64,000 bases of DNA from Lichenibacterium minor (GTDB lineage Bacteria > Pseudomonadota > Alphaproteobacteria > Rhizobiales > Beijerinckiaceae), in assembly GCF_004137685.1 (NCBI RefSeq), contig NZ_QYBB01000001.1, positions 124,001 through 188,000 of the forward strand, given 5' to 3'. Within the stretch, counting starts at the first letter, position 1. Each line of letters begins with the position of its first letter. Positions 1 to 9,086 of this stretch are shown here, one piece after another. The position numbers were made by a program, and so were the translations under genes. The notes below the pieces were generated by a model. It worked only from the letters and a program-made list of their open reading frames with translations. It made no database searches and was not told the DNA's origin.

Positions 1-967
1 CCGACACGAACATGGTTTCGCCGATCTGCAGCGAATCGTAGCCCCGCACCCGGGCGAGAAAGATCGGGTACACGTAGGTGAGGCCGTAGAGCCCGACCCC
101 CATCACGAAGGAGAAGAGCGAGCCGAAGGCGAAGTTGCGGTTTTGGAACGCCGACAGGTCGACGATGGGCTGCTCCGCCGTGACGGCGCGCCAGAAGAAC
201 AGCACCGCGCCCAGCACCGACACGATGGCGCAGATCAGGACCAGGTCTTCCGAGAACCAGTCCTTCTGCGGCCCCTCCTCCAGCACGTATTCCATGCCGC
301 CGAGGAAGCCCGCCATGCCGGCGAGGCCCCACCAGTCGAAGCGCTCCAGCAGCGACAGGTCCGGCTCGTCGAAGTCGATGAGGAACCAGGCCATCAGCGA
401 GACGACGATGCCGGGGCCGACGTTCACGAGGAACAGCCAGTGCCAGGAGAACAGGTCGGTGAGGTATCCGCCGACCGTCGGGCCGATCGTGGGGGCGAGC
501 GTCGCCACGAGGCCGATCAGCGGCCCCACCACCGGCTGCTTTTCGCGCGGGAAGATCGTGTAGGAGGCGGCGAAGACGGTGGGGATCATGGCGCCGCCGA
601 CGAAGCCCTGCAGGGCGCGGTACACGATCATCTGGTCGATCGTGGTGGCCGTCGAGCACAGGAAGCTCATGGCGGTGAAGCCCGCGCAGCTCGCGAAGAA
701 CAGGTAGCGGGTCGAGAAGGCGCGCGACAGGATCCCGCTGAGCGGGATCATGATGACCTCGGCGATGAGGTAGCTGGTCTGCACCCAGGCGACCTCGTCG
801 GAGGAGGCCGACAGGCCGGCCTGGATCTCGCTGAGGGACGCCGACACGATCTGGATGTCCAGGATCGCCATGAACATGCCGAACACCATCGCGATGAAGG
901 TGATCAGCCGGCGCGTGTCGGTGGACGCGGCGGCCGGCGCGGCGGCGGGCAGGGCTGCGGCCGCCAT
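1..967 (-). CDS. emrB: DHA2-family multidrug MFS transporter, EmrB-type (partial, C-terminus outside window)
   Basis: The first about 322 residues of an inner-membrane drug:proton antiporter are present; the rest lies beyond base 1. The translation begins MAAAALPAAAPAAAST and then shows the first membrane helix with the ILDIQIV motif typical of EmrB/QacA-like DHA2 proteins, followed by YLIAEVIMIPLSG and a run of hydrophobic segments consistent with a 14-helix transporter. It starts 4 bp after the stop of the membrane-fusion protein gene upstream on the same strand, so the two are almost certainly co-transcribed and form one pump. No outer-membrane channel gene is visible. The substrate cannot be read from the sequence. 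Confidence 0.9.
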   Translation of the reverse strand, partial: MAAAALPAAAPAAASTDTRRLITFIAMVFGMFMAILDIQIVSASLSEIQAGLSASSDEVAWVQTSYLIAEVIMIPLSGILSRAFSTRYLFFASCAGFTAMSFLCSTATTIDQMIVYRALQGFVGGAMIPTVFAASYTIFPREKQPVVGPLIGLVATLAPTIGPTVGGYLTDLFSWHWLFLVNVGPGIVVSLMAWFLIDFDEPDLSLLERFDWWGLAGMAGFLGGMEYVLEEGPQKDWFSEDLVLICAIVSVLGAVLFFWRAVTAEQPIVDLSAFQNRNFAFGSLFSFVMGVGLYGLTYVYPIFLARVRGYDSLQIGETMFVS

Positions 968-971
968 GGCG

Positions 972-2282
972 TCAGCGCTCCGCGGTGTGCCGGGGCGCCG
1001 GGGCGCCGCCGAGGCCGAGCGAAGCGGCGGCGTCCCGCACGCGGCGCACAACCGCGTCGAGGACGGGCGCGACCGCGCCCCCGATCGTCGGCGCCGGCTG
1101 GCCCTCGGGGCGGGTGTGGACCTCGACCTCCACGGACAGGCCCGGCCGCAGGATGCCTTCGCGCGCGACCTCGGGCGGCAGCGCGATGCGGACCGGCAGG
1201 CGCTGCACGATCTTGGTGAAGTTGCCGGTGGCGTTCTCGGGCGGCAACATGGAGAATTCGGCGCCGGACGCCGGCGCGATGCTTTCGACGCGGCCCTCGA
1301 CGGCGCGCTCGCCGTAGGCATCCGGCTTGACGACGACGCGCTGGCCGGGCTTCAGCCGCGCCACCTGGGTTTCCTTGAAGTTGGCCTCGACGTAGGCGCT
1401 GTCGAGCGGCACCAGCGACAGCAGGCGGCCGCCCGTCTGCACGTATTGCCCGGGCTGCACCGACTTGTTGCCCACGACACCGGCGAAGGGCGCCCGGACC
1501 ACGGTGAAGCCGAGGTCCCGTTCGGCGCGGGCCAGGGTGGTGACGAGTTCGGCGCGCACCTTCTCGGCTTCCGTCCGCTGCGCCTTCAGCACGTCGATGG
1601 CGGCTTCGGCCGAGGCGACCGCCGCGACGGCGTTGGCGACGGCGGCGGCAGAGCGGTCCCGGTCGGCGCGGGCGGCGTCGAGGCGCTGCTGGGCGCCGTA
1701 GCTCGAATGCATCAGGCTGTCGGCGCGGTCGAACTCGGCGGCTTCCCGCGTCGCGTCGGCCCTGGCGGACAGGAGGGTGGCGCGGGCCTGGTCGACCGTG
1801 GCGGCGCCGGCCGCGACCTGCCGGCCGATGCGCGCCACCGTGGCGTCCTGCGTGTCGATGCGGGCCTTCGCGGCGTCGACGGCGTTGGCGTAGTCCCCGT
1901 CGTCGATGCGGGCCAGCACCTGCCCTTTCGCCACCACGGCGTTGTCGACCACCGGAACCAGGCTGACGTAGCCCGCCACCTTGGCGGCGACGGTCGACAT
2001 GTCGGCCTTGACGTAGGCGTCGTCGGTCGAGACCAGGAACCGGCCCTCGACGAAATATCCGTAGCCCGCATAGGCGCCGCCGCCGAGCGCCGCCACCAGC
2101 AGCAGCGGCAGGACGACGCGCTTCTTGCGCTTCGGCCGCACCACCAGGGCGGCGGGCGGGAGGATCTCGCCGTGCCGCGCCGCGGCGGCCGGGGCCGATC
2201 CCGGGCGCAGCGCGACCGCGCCCTCGTTCGACGGGGTGCCGGCGGCGGCCTGGAGGGTCGGCGTCGTCGCGGTGTCGGCCAT
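972..2282 (-). CDS. emrA: HlyD/EmrA-family periplasmic adaptor (membrane fusion protein)
   Basis: This 436-residue protein is the adaptor that links the EmrB pump to an outer-membrane channel. A cytoplasmic N-terminus of about 65 residues ends in the basic stretch RPKRKKR, followed by one membrane helix (VVLPLLLVAALGGGAYAGYG). Then come a biotinyl-lipoyl half (ADMSTVAAKVAGYV), a long Ala-rich coiled coil, the second lipoyl half (VVRAPFAGVVGNKSVQPGQ) and the beta-barrel domain. Length and order match EmrA. It precedes emrB in the transcript by 4 bp and is divergent from the TetR gene, which is its likely repressor. The ATG at 2282 is the natural start. Confidence 0.93.
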   Translation of the reverse strand: MADTATTPTLQAAAGTPSNEGAVALRPGSAPAAAARHGEILPPAALVVRPKRKKRVVLPLLLVAALGGGAYAGYGYFVEGRFLVSTDDAYVKADMSTVAAKVAGYVSLVPVVDNAVVAKGQVLARIDDGDYANAVDAAKARIDTQDATVARIGRQVAAGAATVDQARATLLSARADATREAAEFDRADSLMHSSYGAQQRLDAARADRDRSAAAVANAVAAVASAEAAIDVLKAQRTEAEKVRAELVTTLARAERDLGFTVVRAPFAGVVGNKSVQPGQYVQTGGRLLSLVPLDSAYVEANFKETQVARLKPGQRVVVKPDAYGERAVEGRVESIAPASGAEFSMLPPENATGNFTKIVQRLPVRIALPPEVAREGILRPGLSVEVEVHTRPEGQPAPTIGGAVAPVLDAVVRRVRDAAASLGLGGAPAPRHTAER

Positions 2283-2337
2283 CTCGGTCCCATCCGGTTG
2301 CGGTCCGGCACGGCCGGCGGCTGCCGAAGCGGTTGAC

Positions 2338-2393
2338 TGAACCGTTCGGTCAGCCGTTGATGTAACCGGATCCCTGGTCTAGATCAACCGTTC
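2338..2393. promoter_or_regulatory. candidate TetR operator region between emrA and tetR
   Basis: The 196-bp divergent intergenic region contains ACCGTTCGGT at 2341-2350, an ACCG/CGGT inverted repeat around TT. The octamer AACCGTTC occurs here at 2340-2347 and again at 2386-2393. Repeated AACCG/CGGTT half-sites beside a TetR gene and a divergent efflux operon are the usual arrangement for autoregulated repression. Binding is inferred, not shown. Confidence 0.4.
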
Positions 2394-2478
2394 TGGGCCC
2401 TGCCCGACCGGCGCGCGGCCGGCGGGGCCGCGTCCCGGGCGGAGCGCCGGGTTTGGCGTCGACGATCAGGAGTACCCC

Positions 2479-3120
2479 TTGGCCGCCTCCCCCGAGACGA
2501 CCCTCGATGTCCCCCAGGCCCGCGACGACGGCGCCAAGCGGCGCCAGATCCTGGACGGCGCCCGGCGCGTCTTCCTGTCGACGGGGTTCGACGGCGCCAG
2601 CATGAACGAGGTGGCGCGCGCGTCGGGCGTGTCGAAGGGCACGCTGTACGTGTATTTCGCCAGCAAGGAGGAGCTGTTCGCGGCGCTCCTGCGGGCCGAG
2701 AAGCGGGAACAGGCCGAGCAGGTCTGCCGCTTCGACGACGGCGGCCCGGACGTCCGGGCGACGCTGGACGCCTTCGGGGCACGGTTCATGGACCTGCTGC
2801 TGCGGCCCGATTCGCTGGCGCACCTGCGCACCGTGATGGCGGTGGCGCCGAAATTCCCCGAGATCGGCCGCGCCTATTACGAGGCCGGGCCCGAAACGGG
2901 GCGCCGGCGCCTGGCCGTCTACTTCGACCGGCAGGTCGAGGCGGGCCGGCTGGCGATGCCGGACACGCTCGCGGCGGCCCAGCAGTTCTTCGATCTGTGC
3001 AAGGCGGGCCTGTTCCTCGAAGTCCTGCTCTGCGTCGTGCCGCGGCCGGCCCAGGGCGAGATCGAGGCCCAGGTGAAGCGGGCCGTCGACCTGTTCCTGC
3101 GGGCCTACGCGGCGGCCTGA
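2479..3120 (+). CDS. TetR/AcrR-family transcriptional regulator
   Basis: A 213-residue regulator with an N-terminal TetR helix-turn-helix at about residues 15-65 (MNEVARASGVSKGTLYVYF, then SKEELFAALL) and a larger C-terminal ligand-binding half resembling AefR/YcdC-type regulators. The start is a TTG at 2479, preceded by AGGAG at 2468-2472 with a 6-nt spacer; no in-frame ATG lies near. It is divergent from emrAB, so it most likely represses that pump and itself, with release by a pump substrate. The inducing ligand is unknown. Confidence 0.9.
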   Translation: MAASPETTLDVPQARDDGAKRRQILDGARRVFLSTGFDGASMNEVARASGVSKGTLYVYFASKEELFAALLRAEKREQAEQVCRFDDGGPDVRATLDAFGARFMDLLLRPDSLAHLRTVMAVAPKFPEIGRAYYEAGPETGRRRLAVYFDRQVEAGRLAMPDTLAAAQQFFDLCKAGLFLEVLLCVVPRPAQGEIEAQVKRAVDLFLRAYAAA

Positions 3121-3153
3121 ACCTCGACCGCCGGCGAAGCCGCTTGCGGCGCG

Positions 3154-4170
3154 TCAGGCCGCGTTCGACAGCCCGGCCCGCTTCCCCATGGCGTCGCGGA
3201 CCTCGGCGACGATCTCGAAGGAGCGCAGCCGCGCCGCGTGGTCGTGGATCATGGCGGTGACGAGGATCTCGTCCGGCCGATGCTCGGCCACGAAGGCTTC
3301 GAGCCCGCGCCGCACCGTGTCGGGCGAACCCACGATCGATTGCGACAGCGCGCTCTGCAGCACCATCTGTTCCCGCGGTCCCCAGCGATGGCCGCGGTCG
3401 GCGAGCGGGCGCGGCAGCTTGCCGGGCGTGCCGAGGCGCAGGGCGATGAACTGCTGCTCGACCGAGGTGAACAGGTGGCGGGCTTCCTCGTCGGTGTCGG
3501 CGGCGGTGACGTTGAGGCAGAACATCATGTGCGGCCGCCCGAGCTGCCGGGACGGCTGGAAGTTCGCCCGGTACACGGCCGCGGATTCGCGCATCTGCGC
3601 CGGCGCGAAATGCGACGCGAAGGCATGCGGCAGGCCCAACGCCGCCGCGAGTTGGCCGCCGTAGGTGCTGGATCCGAGGATGAACAGCGGCACCTCCAGC
3701 CCCGCGCCCGGCACGGCGCGCACCTGCTGGCCGGGCTCGGCTTCGGCGAAATAATGCTGCAGCTCCATCACGTCGCGCGGGAAGTCATCGGCGTCCGACA
3801 GGCTCCGGCGCATCGCGCGCGCGGTCAGTCCGTCCGACCCCGGCGCGCGGCCGAGGCCGAGGTCGACCCGGCCCGGATGCAGCGCCGCCAGCGTGCCGAA
3901 CTGTTCCGCGATGGCGAGCGGCGCGTGGTTGGGCAGCATGACGCCGCCCGCGCCGACGCGGATCGTCGCGGTGCCGTCGAGGATGTGGGCCGCCACCACG
4001 GACGTGGCCGCCGACGCGATGCCGACCATGTTGTGGTGCTCGGCCAGCCAGTAGCGGTGATAGCCGAGCGCTTCGGCGCGCTGGGCGAGGCCGCGCGCGT
4101 TGTTCAGCGCCTGGCCGGCGTCGGAGCCCTCGGGAACGGGGCAAAGGTCGAGGACCGAGAAGGGGATCAT
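3154..4170 (-). CDS. LLM-class flavin-dependent oxidoreductase (MsnO8-like)
   Basis: A bacterial luciferase-like monooxygenase, 338 residues from the chosen start. The translation begins [19 protein letters not shown] and contains [30 protein letters not shown] and [13 protein letters not shown], which are hallmarks of the F420/FMN-binding TIM barrel of the MsnO8 subgroup. The reading frame is open 33 bp further upstream, but GGAG about 5 nt ahead of the ATG at 4170 and family alignment favour this start. It is a single gene, divergent from ilvD, and its substrate is unknown. The family uses reduced flavin and oxygen to oxidise small organic molecules. Confidence 0.88.
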   Translation of the reverse strand: MIPFSVLDLCPVPEGSDAGQALNNARGLAQRAEALGYHRYWLAEHHNMVGIASAATSVVAAHILDGTATIRVGAGGVMLPNHAPLAIAEQFGTLAALHPGRVDLGLGRAPGSDGLTARAMRRSLSDADDFPRDVMELQHYFAEAEPGQQVRAVPGAGLEVPLFILGSSTYGGQLAAALGLPHAFASHFAPAQMRESAAVYRANFQPSRQLGRPHMMFCLNVTAADTDEEARHLFTSVEQQFIALRLGTPGKLPRPLADRGHRWGPREQMVLQSALSQSIVGSPDTVRRGLEAFVAEHRPDEILVTAMIHDHAARLRSFEIVAEVRDAMGKRAGLSNAA

Positions 4171-4323
4171 GGCGGCTCCGTGTGGCTCGGCGGGAGGCTG
4201 CATCCGCCCTGAGATGGGGATCGCGCGGCCCGGGGCAACGGCCCGCGCCGGCGCCGGCCCGCGAAGGGCGGCAGCGCCGGCGAACCGCGATGCGACCGGG
4301 GCCGGGCGCGTTCCGCCTTGGCG

Positions 4324-4351
4324 GGGCGGTTGTGCGGGTCTAGAACCGCCC
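4324..4351 (+). promoter_or_regulatory. inverted repeat in the ilvD leader
   Basis: GGGCGGTT at 4324-4331 and AACCGCCC at 4344-4351 form an 8-bp perfect inverted repeat with a 12-nt loop, ending 35 bp before the ilvD ATG. It could be an operator or a leader hairpin. No leader peptide or T-box was recognised. Confidence 0.3.
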
Positions 4352-4386
4352 TAGATTTAGCCGATTGTCCACAGTCGAGACCCGCC

Positions 4387-6225
4387 ATGCCTCCCTATCG
4401 TTCTCGCACCACGACCCACGGCCGCAACATGGCCGGCGCCCGCGGCCTGTGGCGCGCGACGGGCATGAAGGACGGCGACTTCGGCAAGCCGATCATCGCG
4501 GTGGTGAACAGCTTCACGCAGTTCGTGCCCGGCCACGTCCACCTGAAGGACCTGGGCCAGCTCGTGGCGCGCGAGATCGAGGCGGCCGGCGGCGTCGCCA
4601 AGGAGTTCAACACCATCGCGGTCGACGACGGCATCGCCATGGGCCACGACGGCATGCTGTACAGCCTGCCGTCGCGCGAGGTCATCGCCGACAGCGTCGA
4701 ATACATGGTCAACGCCCATTGCGCCGACGCGATGGTGTGCATCTCGAACTGCGACAAGATCACGCCCGGCATGCTGATGGCGGCGCTGCGGCTCAACATC
4801 CCGGCGGTGTTCGTGTCGGGCGGCCCGATGGAGGCCGGCAAGGTCGACCACCGGGGCAAGATCAAGGCGCTCGACCTCGTCGACGCCATGGTGGCGGCCG
4901 CCGACGACGACTACACCGACGAGGAGGTGAAGGTCATCGAGCGCTCGGCGTGCCCGACCTGCGGCTCCTGCTCGGGGATGTTCACCGCCAACTCGATGAA
5001 CTGCCTCACCGAAGCGCTGGGCCTGGCGCTGCCCGGCAACGGCTCGACGCTGGCCACGCACGCCGACCGCCGGCGCCTGTTCGTCGAGGCCGGCCACCTC
5101 ATCGTCGACGTGACGCGCCGCCACTACGAGGGTGACGACATGAGCGTGCTGCCGCGCTCGATCGCCAATTTCGAGGCCTTCGAGAACGCCATGACGCTCG
5201 ACATCGCCATGGGCGGGTCGACCAACACGGTGCTGCACCTGCTCGCCGCCGCCCACGAGGGCGAGGTGAACTTCTCCATGTCGGACATCGACCGGCTGTC
5301 GCGCCGCGTGCCCTGCCTGTGCAAGGTCGCGCCCGCGAAATCCGACGTCCACATGGAGGACGTGCACCGCGCCGGCGGCATCATGGGCATCCTGGGCGAA
5401 CTCGACCGCGCCGGGCTGATCCACAGCCACTGCGGGTCCGTCCATTCAGGCTCGCTCGGCGAAGCCCTGAACCGCTGGGACGTGATGCGGACCTCGAGCG
5501 AAGCGGTGCGGGACTTCTTCCGCGCGGCGCCGGGCGGCGTCCCCACCCAGGTGGCCTTCAGCCAGGAGCGCCGCTACGAGGAGATCGACACCGACCGCCA
5601 GGGCGGCGTGATCCGCGACAAGGAACACGCCTTCAGCCAGGACGGCGGCCTCGCGGTGCTGTACGGCAACCTCGCCGAGGAGGGCTGCATCGTGAAGACG
5701 GCGGGCGTCGACCCGTCCAACCTCGTGTTCGACGGCACCGCGCGGGTGTTCGAAAGCCAGGACGCGGCGGTCGACGCCATCCTGACCAACCGCGTGTCGC
5801 CCGGCCAGGTCGTGCTGATCCGCTACGAGGGCCCGCGCGGCGGCCCCGGCATGCAGGAGATGCTGTACCCGACGAGCTACCTGAAGTCGAAGGGCCTGGG
5901 CAAGCTCTGCGCCCTGGTGACGGACGGGCGCTTCTCGGGCGGCTCCTCGGGCCTGTCGATCGGCCACGTGTCGCCGGAGGCCGCCGAAGGCGGCACGATC
6001 GCGCTGGTGGCGGAGGGCGACCGCATCGCCATCGACATCCCGAACCGTTCCATCCACCTCGACGTGCCGGACGCCGAACTGGCGCGCCGCCGCGCCGCGC
6101 TGGAGGACGGGCGCGGCTTCAAGCCCGCCGAGGTCCGCAAGCGCAAGGTTTCGACGGCGCTGAAGGCCTATGCGGCCATGACCACCAGCGCGTCGAAGGG
6201 GGCGGTGCGCAAGCTGCCGGAGTGA
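4387..6225 (+). CDS. ilvD: dihydroxy-acid dehydratase
   Basis: IlvD dehydrates 2,3-dihydroxy-isovalerate and -3-methylvalerate to the 2-oxo acids in valine, isoleucine and pantothenate synthesis in the cytosol. The ATG at 4387 gives 612 residues and the canonical start [19 protein letters not shown]; the frame stays open 69 bp further upstream but that extension is not family-like. Iron-sulfur cysteines are visible in [11 protein letters not shown] (C118, C122) and in [18 protein letters not shown] from residue 189. The C-terminal signature [19 protein letters not shown] is intact. It appears monocistronic, without other ilv genes nearby. Confidence 0.97.
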   Translation: MPPYRSRTTTHGRNMAGARGLWRATGMKDGDFGKPIIAVVNSFTQFVPGHVHLKDLGQLVAREIEAAGGVAKEFNTIAVDDGIAMGHDGMLYSLPSREVIADSVEYMVNAHCADAMVCISNCDKITPGMLMAALRLNIPAVFVSGGPMEAGKVDHRGKIKALDLVDAMVAAADDDYTDEEVKVIERSACPTCGSCSGMFTANSMNCLTEALGLALPGNGSTLATHADRRRLFVEAGHLIVDVTRRHYEGDDMSVLPRSIANFEAFENAMTLDIAMGGSTNTVLHLLAAAHEGEVNFSMSDIDRLSRRVPCLCKVAPAKSDVHMEDVHRAGGIMGILGELDRAGLIHSHCGSVHSGSLGEALNRWDVMRTSSEAVRDFFRAAPGGVPTQVAFSQERRYEEIDTDRQGGVIRDKEHAFSQDGGLAVLYGNLAEEGCIVKTAGVDPSNLVFDGTARVFESQDAAVDAILTNRVSPGQVVLIRYEGPRGGPGMQEMLYPTSYLKSKGLGKLCALVTDGRFSGGSSGLSIGHVSPEAAEGGTIALVAEGDRIAIDIPNRSIHLDVPDAELARRRAALEDGRGFKPAEVRKRKVSTALKAYAAMTTSASKGAVRKLPE

Positions 6226-6263
6226 CGCCTTCCCTCGACGACTCGGATGAGGGAGGAGTAGGC

Positions 6264-7058
6264 TCACGTCGTGCGACTGGTTTCGATGTGCAGCGCGAAG
6301 CCACTCGCGTCGGCGTCACCGATCTCGGGACACAGAGTCAGTTCCGGGATGAGATAATCGCCCCCGTTCTGCTGTCGGAATGGGATCGGCGCGTCCGTGA
6401 ATAAACTCTGCATACGCTCGCGGAGCCGGCCCGCGAGCCTGTCGAAACCCGAAGCGTCCAGACGGTCGACCCGAAAGGCCACGAAGGGCGGGAGCACCGC
6501 GTAGCCAGGATAGAACAGCACGCCGTGGTGGATGGGAAACAAAAGGTCGTCTAGCGGTCCATTGACGCCGCGCGGGCCGTAATGGGATTCCCATCCTCCT
6601 GCCGTCAAGATGAGCATGGCCCGTTTTCCGGCCATCGTCCCTTCTCCGAAGCGCTCGCCCCAGCGCCGGTCGCTGTGCTCGCCGACGCCGTAAGCGAAGC
6701 CATTGGCGTAGACGCGATCCACCCAACCTTTCAGTATGGCGGGCATGGCGTACCACCATAAGGGAAACTGCAGGATCAACGCGTCGGCCCAGAGCAGCTT
6801 GTCCTGTTCGGCTTCCACATCAGGGGTGAGCGCACCGGCTGCGAAGGCCGAACACGAGGCGTCGGCAACCTGCAATCGATCCTTAGCCGCGAGATTGGAA
6901 AAATCCGCGCGGTCGACCTCGGATTTCCATGCGGCGGCATAGAGGTCCGAGACCTTGACCTCGTGACCTTCGCCTTCCAGTGCGGCGACGGCGATGTCGC
7001 GAAGGGACGAGGTGAGGGATTTCGGCTCCGGATGGGCATAGACGAGCAGAATCTTCAT
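6264..7058 (-). CDS. NAD(P)H dehydrogenase (quinone), flavodoxin-like fold family
   Basis: A 264-residue NQO1/KefF-type flavoprotein. The start MKILLVYAHPEPKSLTSSLR carries the FMN phosphate-binding loop, and LILQFPLWWYAMPAILKGWVDRV is the family core followed by the GxxG flavin-contact region. Such enzymes reduce quinones or azo/nitro compounds by two electrons. It is divergent from a LysR gene 96 bp away, the usual arrangement for an inducible reductase. The pair has noticeably lower GC and different codon choice from its neighbours, which suggests transfer. Confidence 0.88.
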   Translation of the reverse strand: MKILLVYAHPEPKSLTSSLRDIAVAALEGEGHEVKVSDLYAAAWKSEVDRADFSNLAAKDRLQVADASCSAFAAGALTPDVEAEQDKLLWADALILQFPLWWYAMPAILKGWVDRVYANGFAYGVGEHSDRRWGERFGEGTMAGKRAMLILTAGGWESHYGPRGVNGPLDDLLFPIHHGVLFYPGYAVLPPFVAFRVDRLDASGFDRLAGRLRERMQSLFTDAPIPFRQQNGGDYLIPELTLCPEIGDADASGFALHIETSRTT

Positions 7059-7075
7059 GGTGGCGGGAGGTCCTT

Positions 7076-7092
7076 TGGGTCTGTGATACCCA
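7076..7092. promoter_or_regulatory. candidate LysR-type binding site
   Basis: TGGGT at 7076-7080 and ACCCA at 7088-7092 form an inverted repeat with a 7-nt centre in the 96-bp region between the divergent quinone reductase and LysR genes. Location and symmetry fit a LysR site, but the spacing is not the textbook T-N11-A, so the assignment is tentative. Confidence 0.3.
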
Positions 7093-7154
7093 GTGAATAG
7101 CCAACCTCGGGACGGCCGACGACGCGTCCTGCCCGCAGATGATCATGCCGGAAA

Positions 7155-8072
7155 ATGGATAGATCGAACGTCACCCTGGATCGGCTACGCACGTTCGCCC
7201 GCGTGGTGGAACGCGGAAACATGACGGCGGTCGCACGCGACCTCGGCGTCGGGCAGTCGACGGTGACGCGGCAACTCCGCGAGTTGGAGGAAGCCGTGGG
7301 CGTGCCGTTGCTCAGCCGGACAACGCGCCGCGCTGCCGTGACGGATGAAGGGCGACGCTACTACGCGCAAGCGATCGAGATCCTGCACCTTGTCGAACGA
7401 GCGGGAGAGGATGCCCTCTACGGCAGGGGCACCCCGGCCGGATCCGTGCGGTTGTCCTGCACGGCCGCTTTGGGCGTCCGCCACATTGCGCGGCTGATCT
7501 TCGCGTTCCAAGACGTTCACCGAGACATCGGGATAGACCTCAGCCTCAGCGATGAGCGCATCGACCTCGTGCGCGAGGGCGCCGATCTCGCCATCCGACT
7601 CGGACCGTTGAACGACAGCTCTCTAAAACTGCGCCGGCTTGGGGTCAGCCGACGCCTGCTCGTCGCATCGCCGGCCTACCTGGCGACGCACGGCCGTCCG
7701 CTGATCCCGGACCATCTGTCCGCCCACGAGGGCATCCGCATGTCGAACGTGTCGGGCAGTGATCGGATCGTCCTGCGCGGGCCGGACGGGAAGGAGCATG
7801 CGGCGGTTTTCGGCGGACGGCTGCGCGTTGATCACGGCCTCGCCGCGCGCGAGGCCTTGCTGGCCGGCCGGGGACTGGGTCCCGCCCATCGCTGGCTCGT
7901 GGACGATCTCCTCGCCGACGGTCGCCTGGATTCGGTCCTGCCCGACTATACCTTGCCGCCCGTTCCGCTCAACATGCTCATCGTCCCCGAGCGCGCGGCG
8001 GTCGCCCGGGTCCGCCTCCTCGCCGCCTTCCTAACCGAGCAGATCGGCCGCATTCCGGGCCTCGAAGCTTGA
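7155..8072 (+). CDS. LysR-family transcriptional regulator
   Basis: A 305-residue regulator with the LysR winged helix-turn-helix in residues about 5-64 (RLRTFARVVERGNMTAVARD, then LGVGQSTVTRQLRELEEA) and a substrate-binding domain from about residue 92. The DNA-binding half has the DsdC/CrgA-like pattern of regulators that control adjacent oxidoreductases. It is divergent from the quinone reductase gene and probably activates or represses it in response to a quinone or electrophile. GC is lower than in the flanking genes, as for its partner. Confidence 0.9.
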   Translation: MDRSNVTLDRLRTFARVVERGNMTAVARDLGVGQSTVTRQLRELEEAVGVPLLSRTTRRAAVTDEGRRYYAQAIEILHLVERAGEDALYGRGTPAGSVRLSCTAALGVRHIARLIFAFQDVHRDIGIDLSLSDERIDLVREGADLAIRLGPLNDSSLKLRRLGVSRRLLVASPAYLATHGRPLIPDHLSAHEGIRMSNVSGSDRIVLRGPDGKEHAAVFGGRLRVDHGLAAREALLAGRGLGPAHRWLVDDLLADGRLDSVLPDYTLPPVPLNMLIVPERAAVARVRLLAAFLTEQIGRIPGLEA

Positions 8073-8189
8073 CGCGACACGTCCGCCGATGCGACGCCCC
8101 GTGTTCCGAAATCTGACTCTCGCCCGAGATCATGCTATCTCGGTGCATGGAACGGACTCGCCGATCCGATCGAAACCGGAGGCAATCCC

Positions 8190-9053
8190 GTGCAGGACCA
8201 GCAGACGGCGATGCCCAACGCCGACCAGCTCGCCTACTGGAACGGCGACGCCGGCGACAAATGGGCCCGGCTGCAGGCGCGCCTCGACGACCTGTTCGCG
8301 CCGATCGGCGCCGCCGCCGTGGCGGCCGCGGGCGTGCGCCAGGGCGATCGCGTGCTCGACGTCGGCTGCGGCTGCGGCGACACCGTGCTGGCGCTGGCCG
8401 AAGCGGTGGGCCCGCTCGGGGCCGTCACCGGCGTCGACATCTCGGCTCCCATGCTGGCGGTGGCCGGGCGGCGCATCGCCGGGCGGGCGCTGCCCCAGGC
8501 GGCCGTGCTGAAGGCGGACGCCGCGACGGAGCCCTTCTCGCCGGGCACCTTCGACCTCGCCTTCTCGCGCTTCGGCGTGATGTTCTTCGACGCGCCGTCG
8601 GAAGCCTTCGTCAACATCCGCCGCGCTCTCGCGCCCGGCGGGCGGCTGTTCTTCGCCTGCTGGCGCCCGTTCTCGGGGAATCCCTGGTTCCACACCCCCT
8701 ACAAGGCCGCGGTGCCGCACCTGCCCGAGCAGGACAAGCCGGACCCGGACGCGCCGGGACCCTTCGCCTTCGCGGACCCCGAGCGGGTGAAGCGCATCCT
8801 GGGCGTCGCGGGGTTCGGCGACGTCGAGGTCGCGCCGTTCGACGCGACGCTGCGGTTCGGGCGGAGCGGCGACATCGAGGACGCGCTGCGCTTCATCGTC
8901 CAGATCGGCCCGGTGGCGCGCGCGCTGGCGACGGGCACGGACGCGCAGAAGGAAGCGGCGCTCGCCGGGGTGCGCGACGCGCTGCGAAACTCGGACGGGC
9001 CCGACGGGATCGGCCTCGGCGCGCGGTGCTGGTTCGTGTCGGCGGTGGCGTGA
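8190..9053 (+). CDS. class I SAM-dependent methyltransferase
   Basis: A 287-residue methyltransferase of the UbiE/Methyltransf_11/25 type. Motif I is VLDVGCGCGDTVLALAE, followed by the acidic residue in TGVDISAPML that contacts the ribose of S-adenosylmethionine; the motif IV region is FDLAFSRFGVMFF. The GTG at 8190 has GGAGG at 8178-8182 with a 7-nt spacer, better than the internal ATG at 8211. The gene stands alone between the LysR gene and the convergent hslU. The methyl acceptor is unknown. Confidence 0.85.
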   Translation: MQDQQTAMPNADQLAYWNGDAGDKWARLQARLDDLFAPIGAAAVAAAGVRQGDRVLDVGCGCGDTVLALAEAVGPLGAVTGVDISAPMLAVAGRRIAGRALPQAAVLKADAATEPFSPGTFDLAFSRFGVMFFDAPSEAFVNIRRALAPGGRLFFACWRPFSGNPWFHTPYKAAVPHLPEQDKPDPDAPGPFAFADPERVKRILGVAGFGDVEVAPFDATLRFGRSGDIEDALRFIVQIGPVARALATGTDAQKEAALAGVRDALRNSDGPDGIGLGARCWFVSAVA

Positions 9054-9054
9054 A

Positions 9055-9079
9055 CCCCGTCCCGCCCGGCGGGACGGGG
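9055..9079. terminator. bidirectional hairpin between convergent methyltransferase and hslU
   Basis: CCCCGTCCCGCC at 9055-9066 and GGCGGGACGGGG at 9068-9079 are perfect inverted repeats around a single C, starting 1 bp after the methyltransferase stop and ending 7 bp before the hslU stop. There is no T-tract, so this is a strong hairpin in a convergent spacer rather than a classical terminator. Confidence 0.5.
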
Positions 9080-9086
9080 CCGCGCG

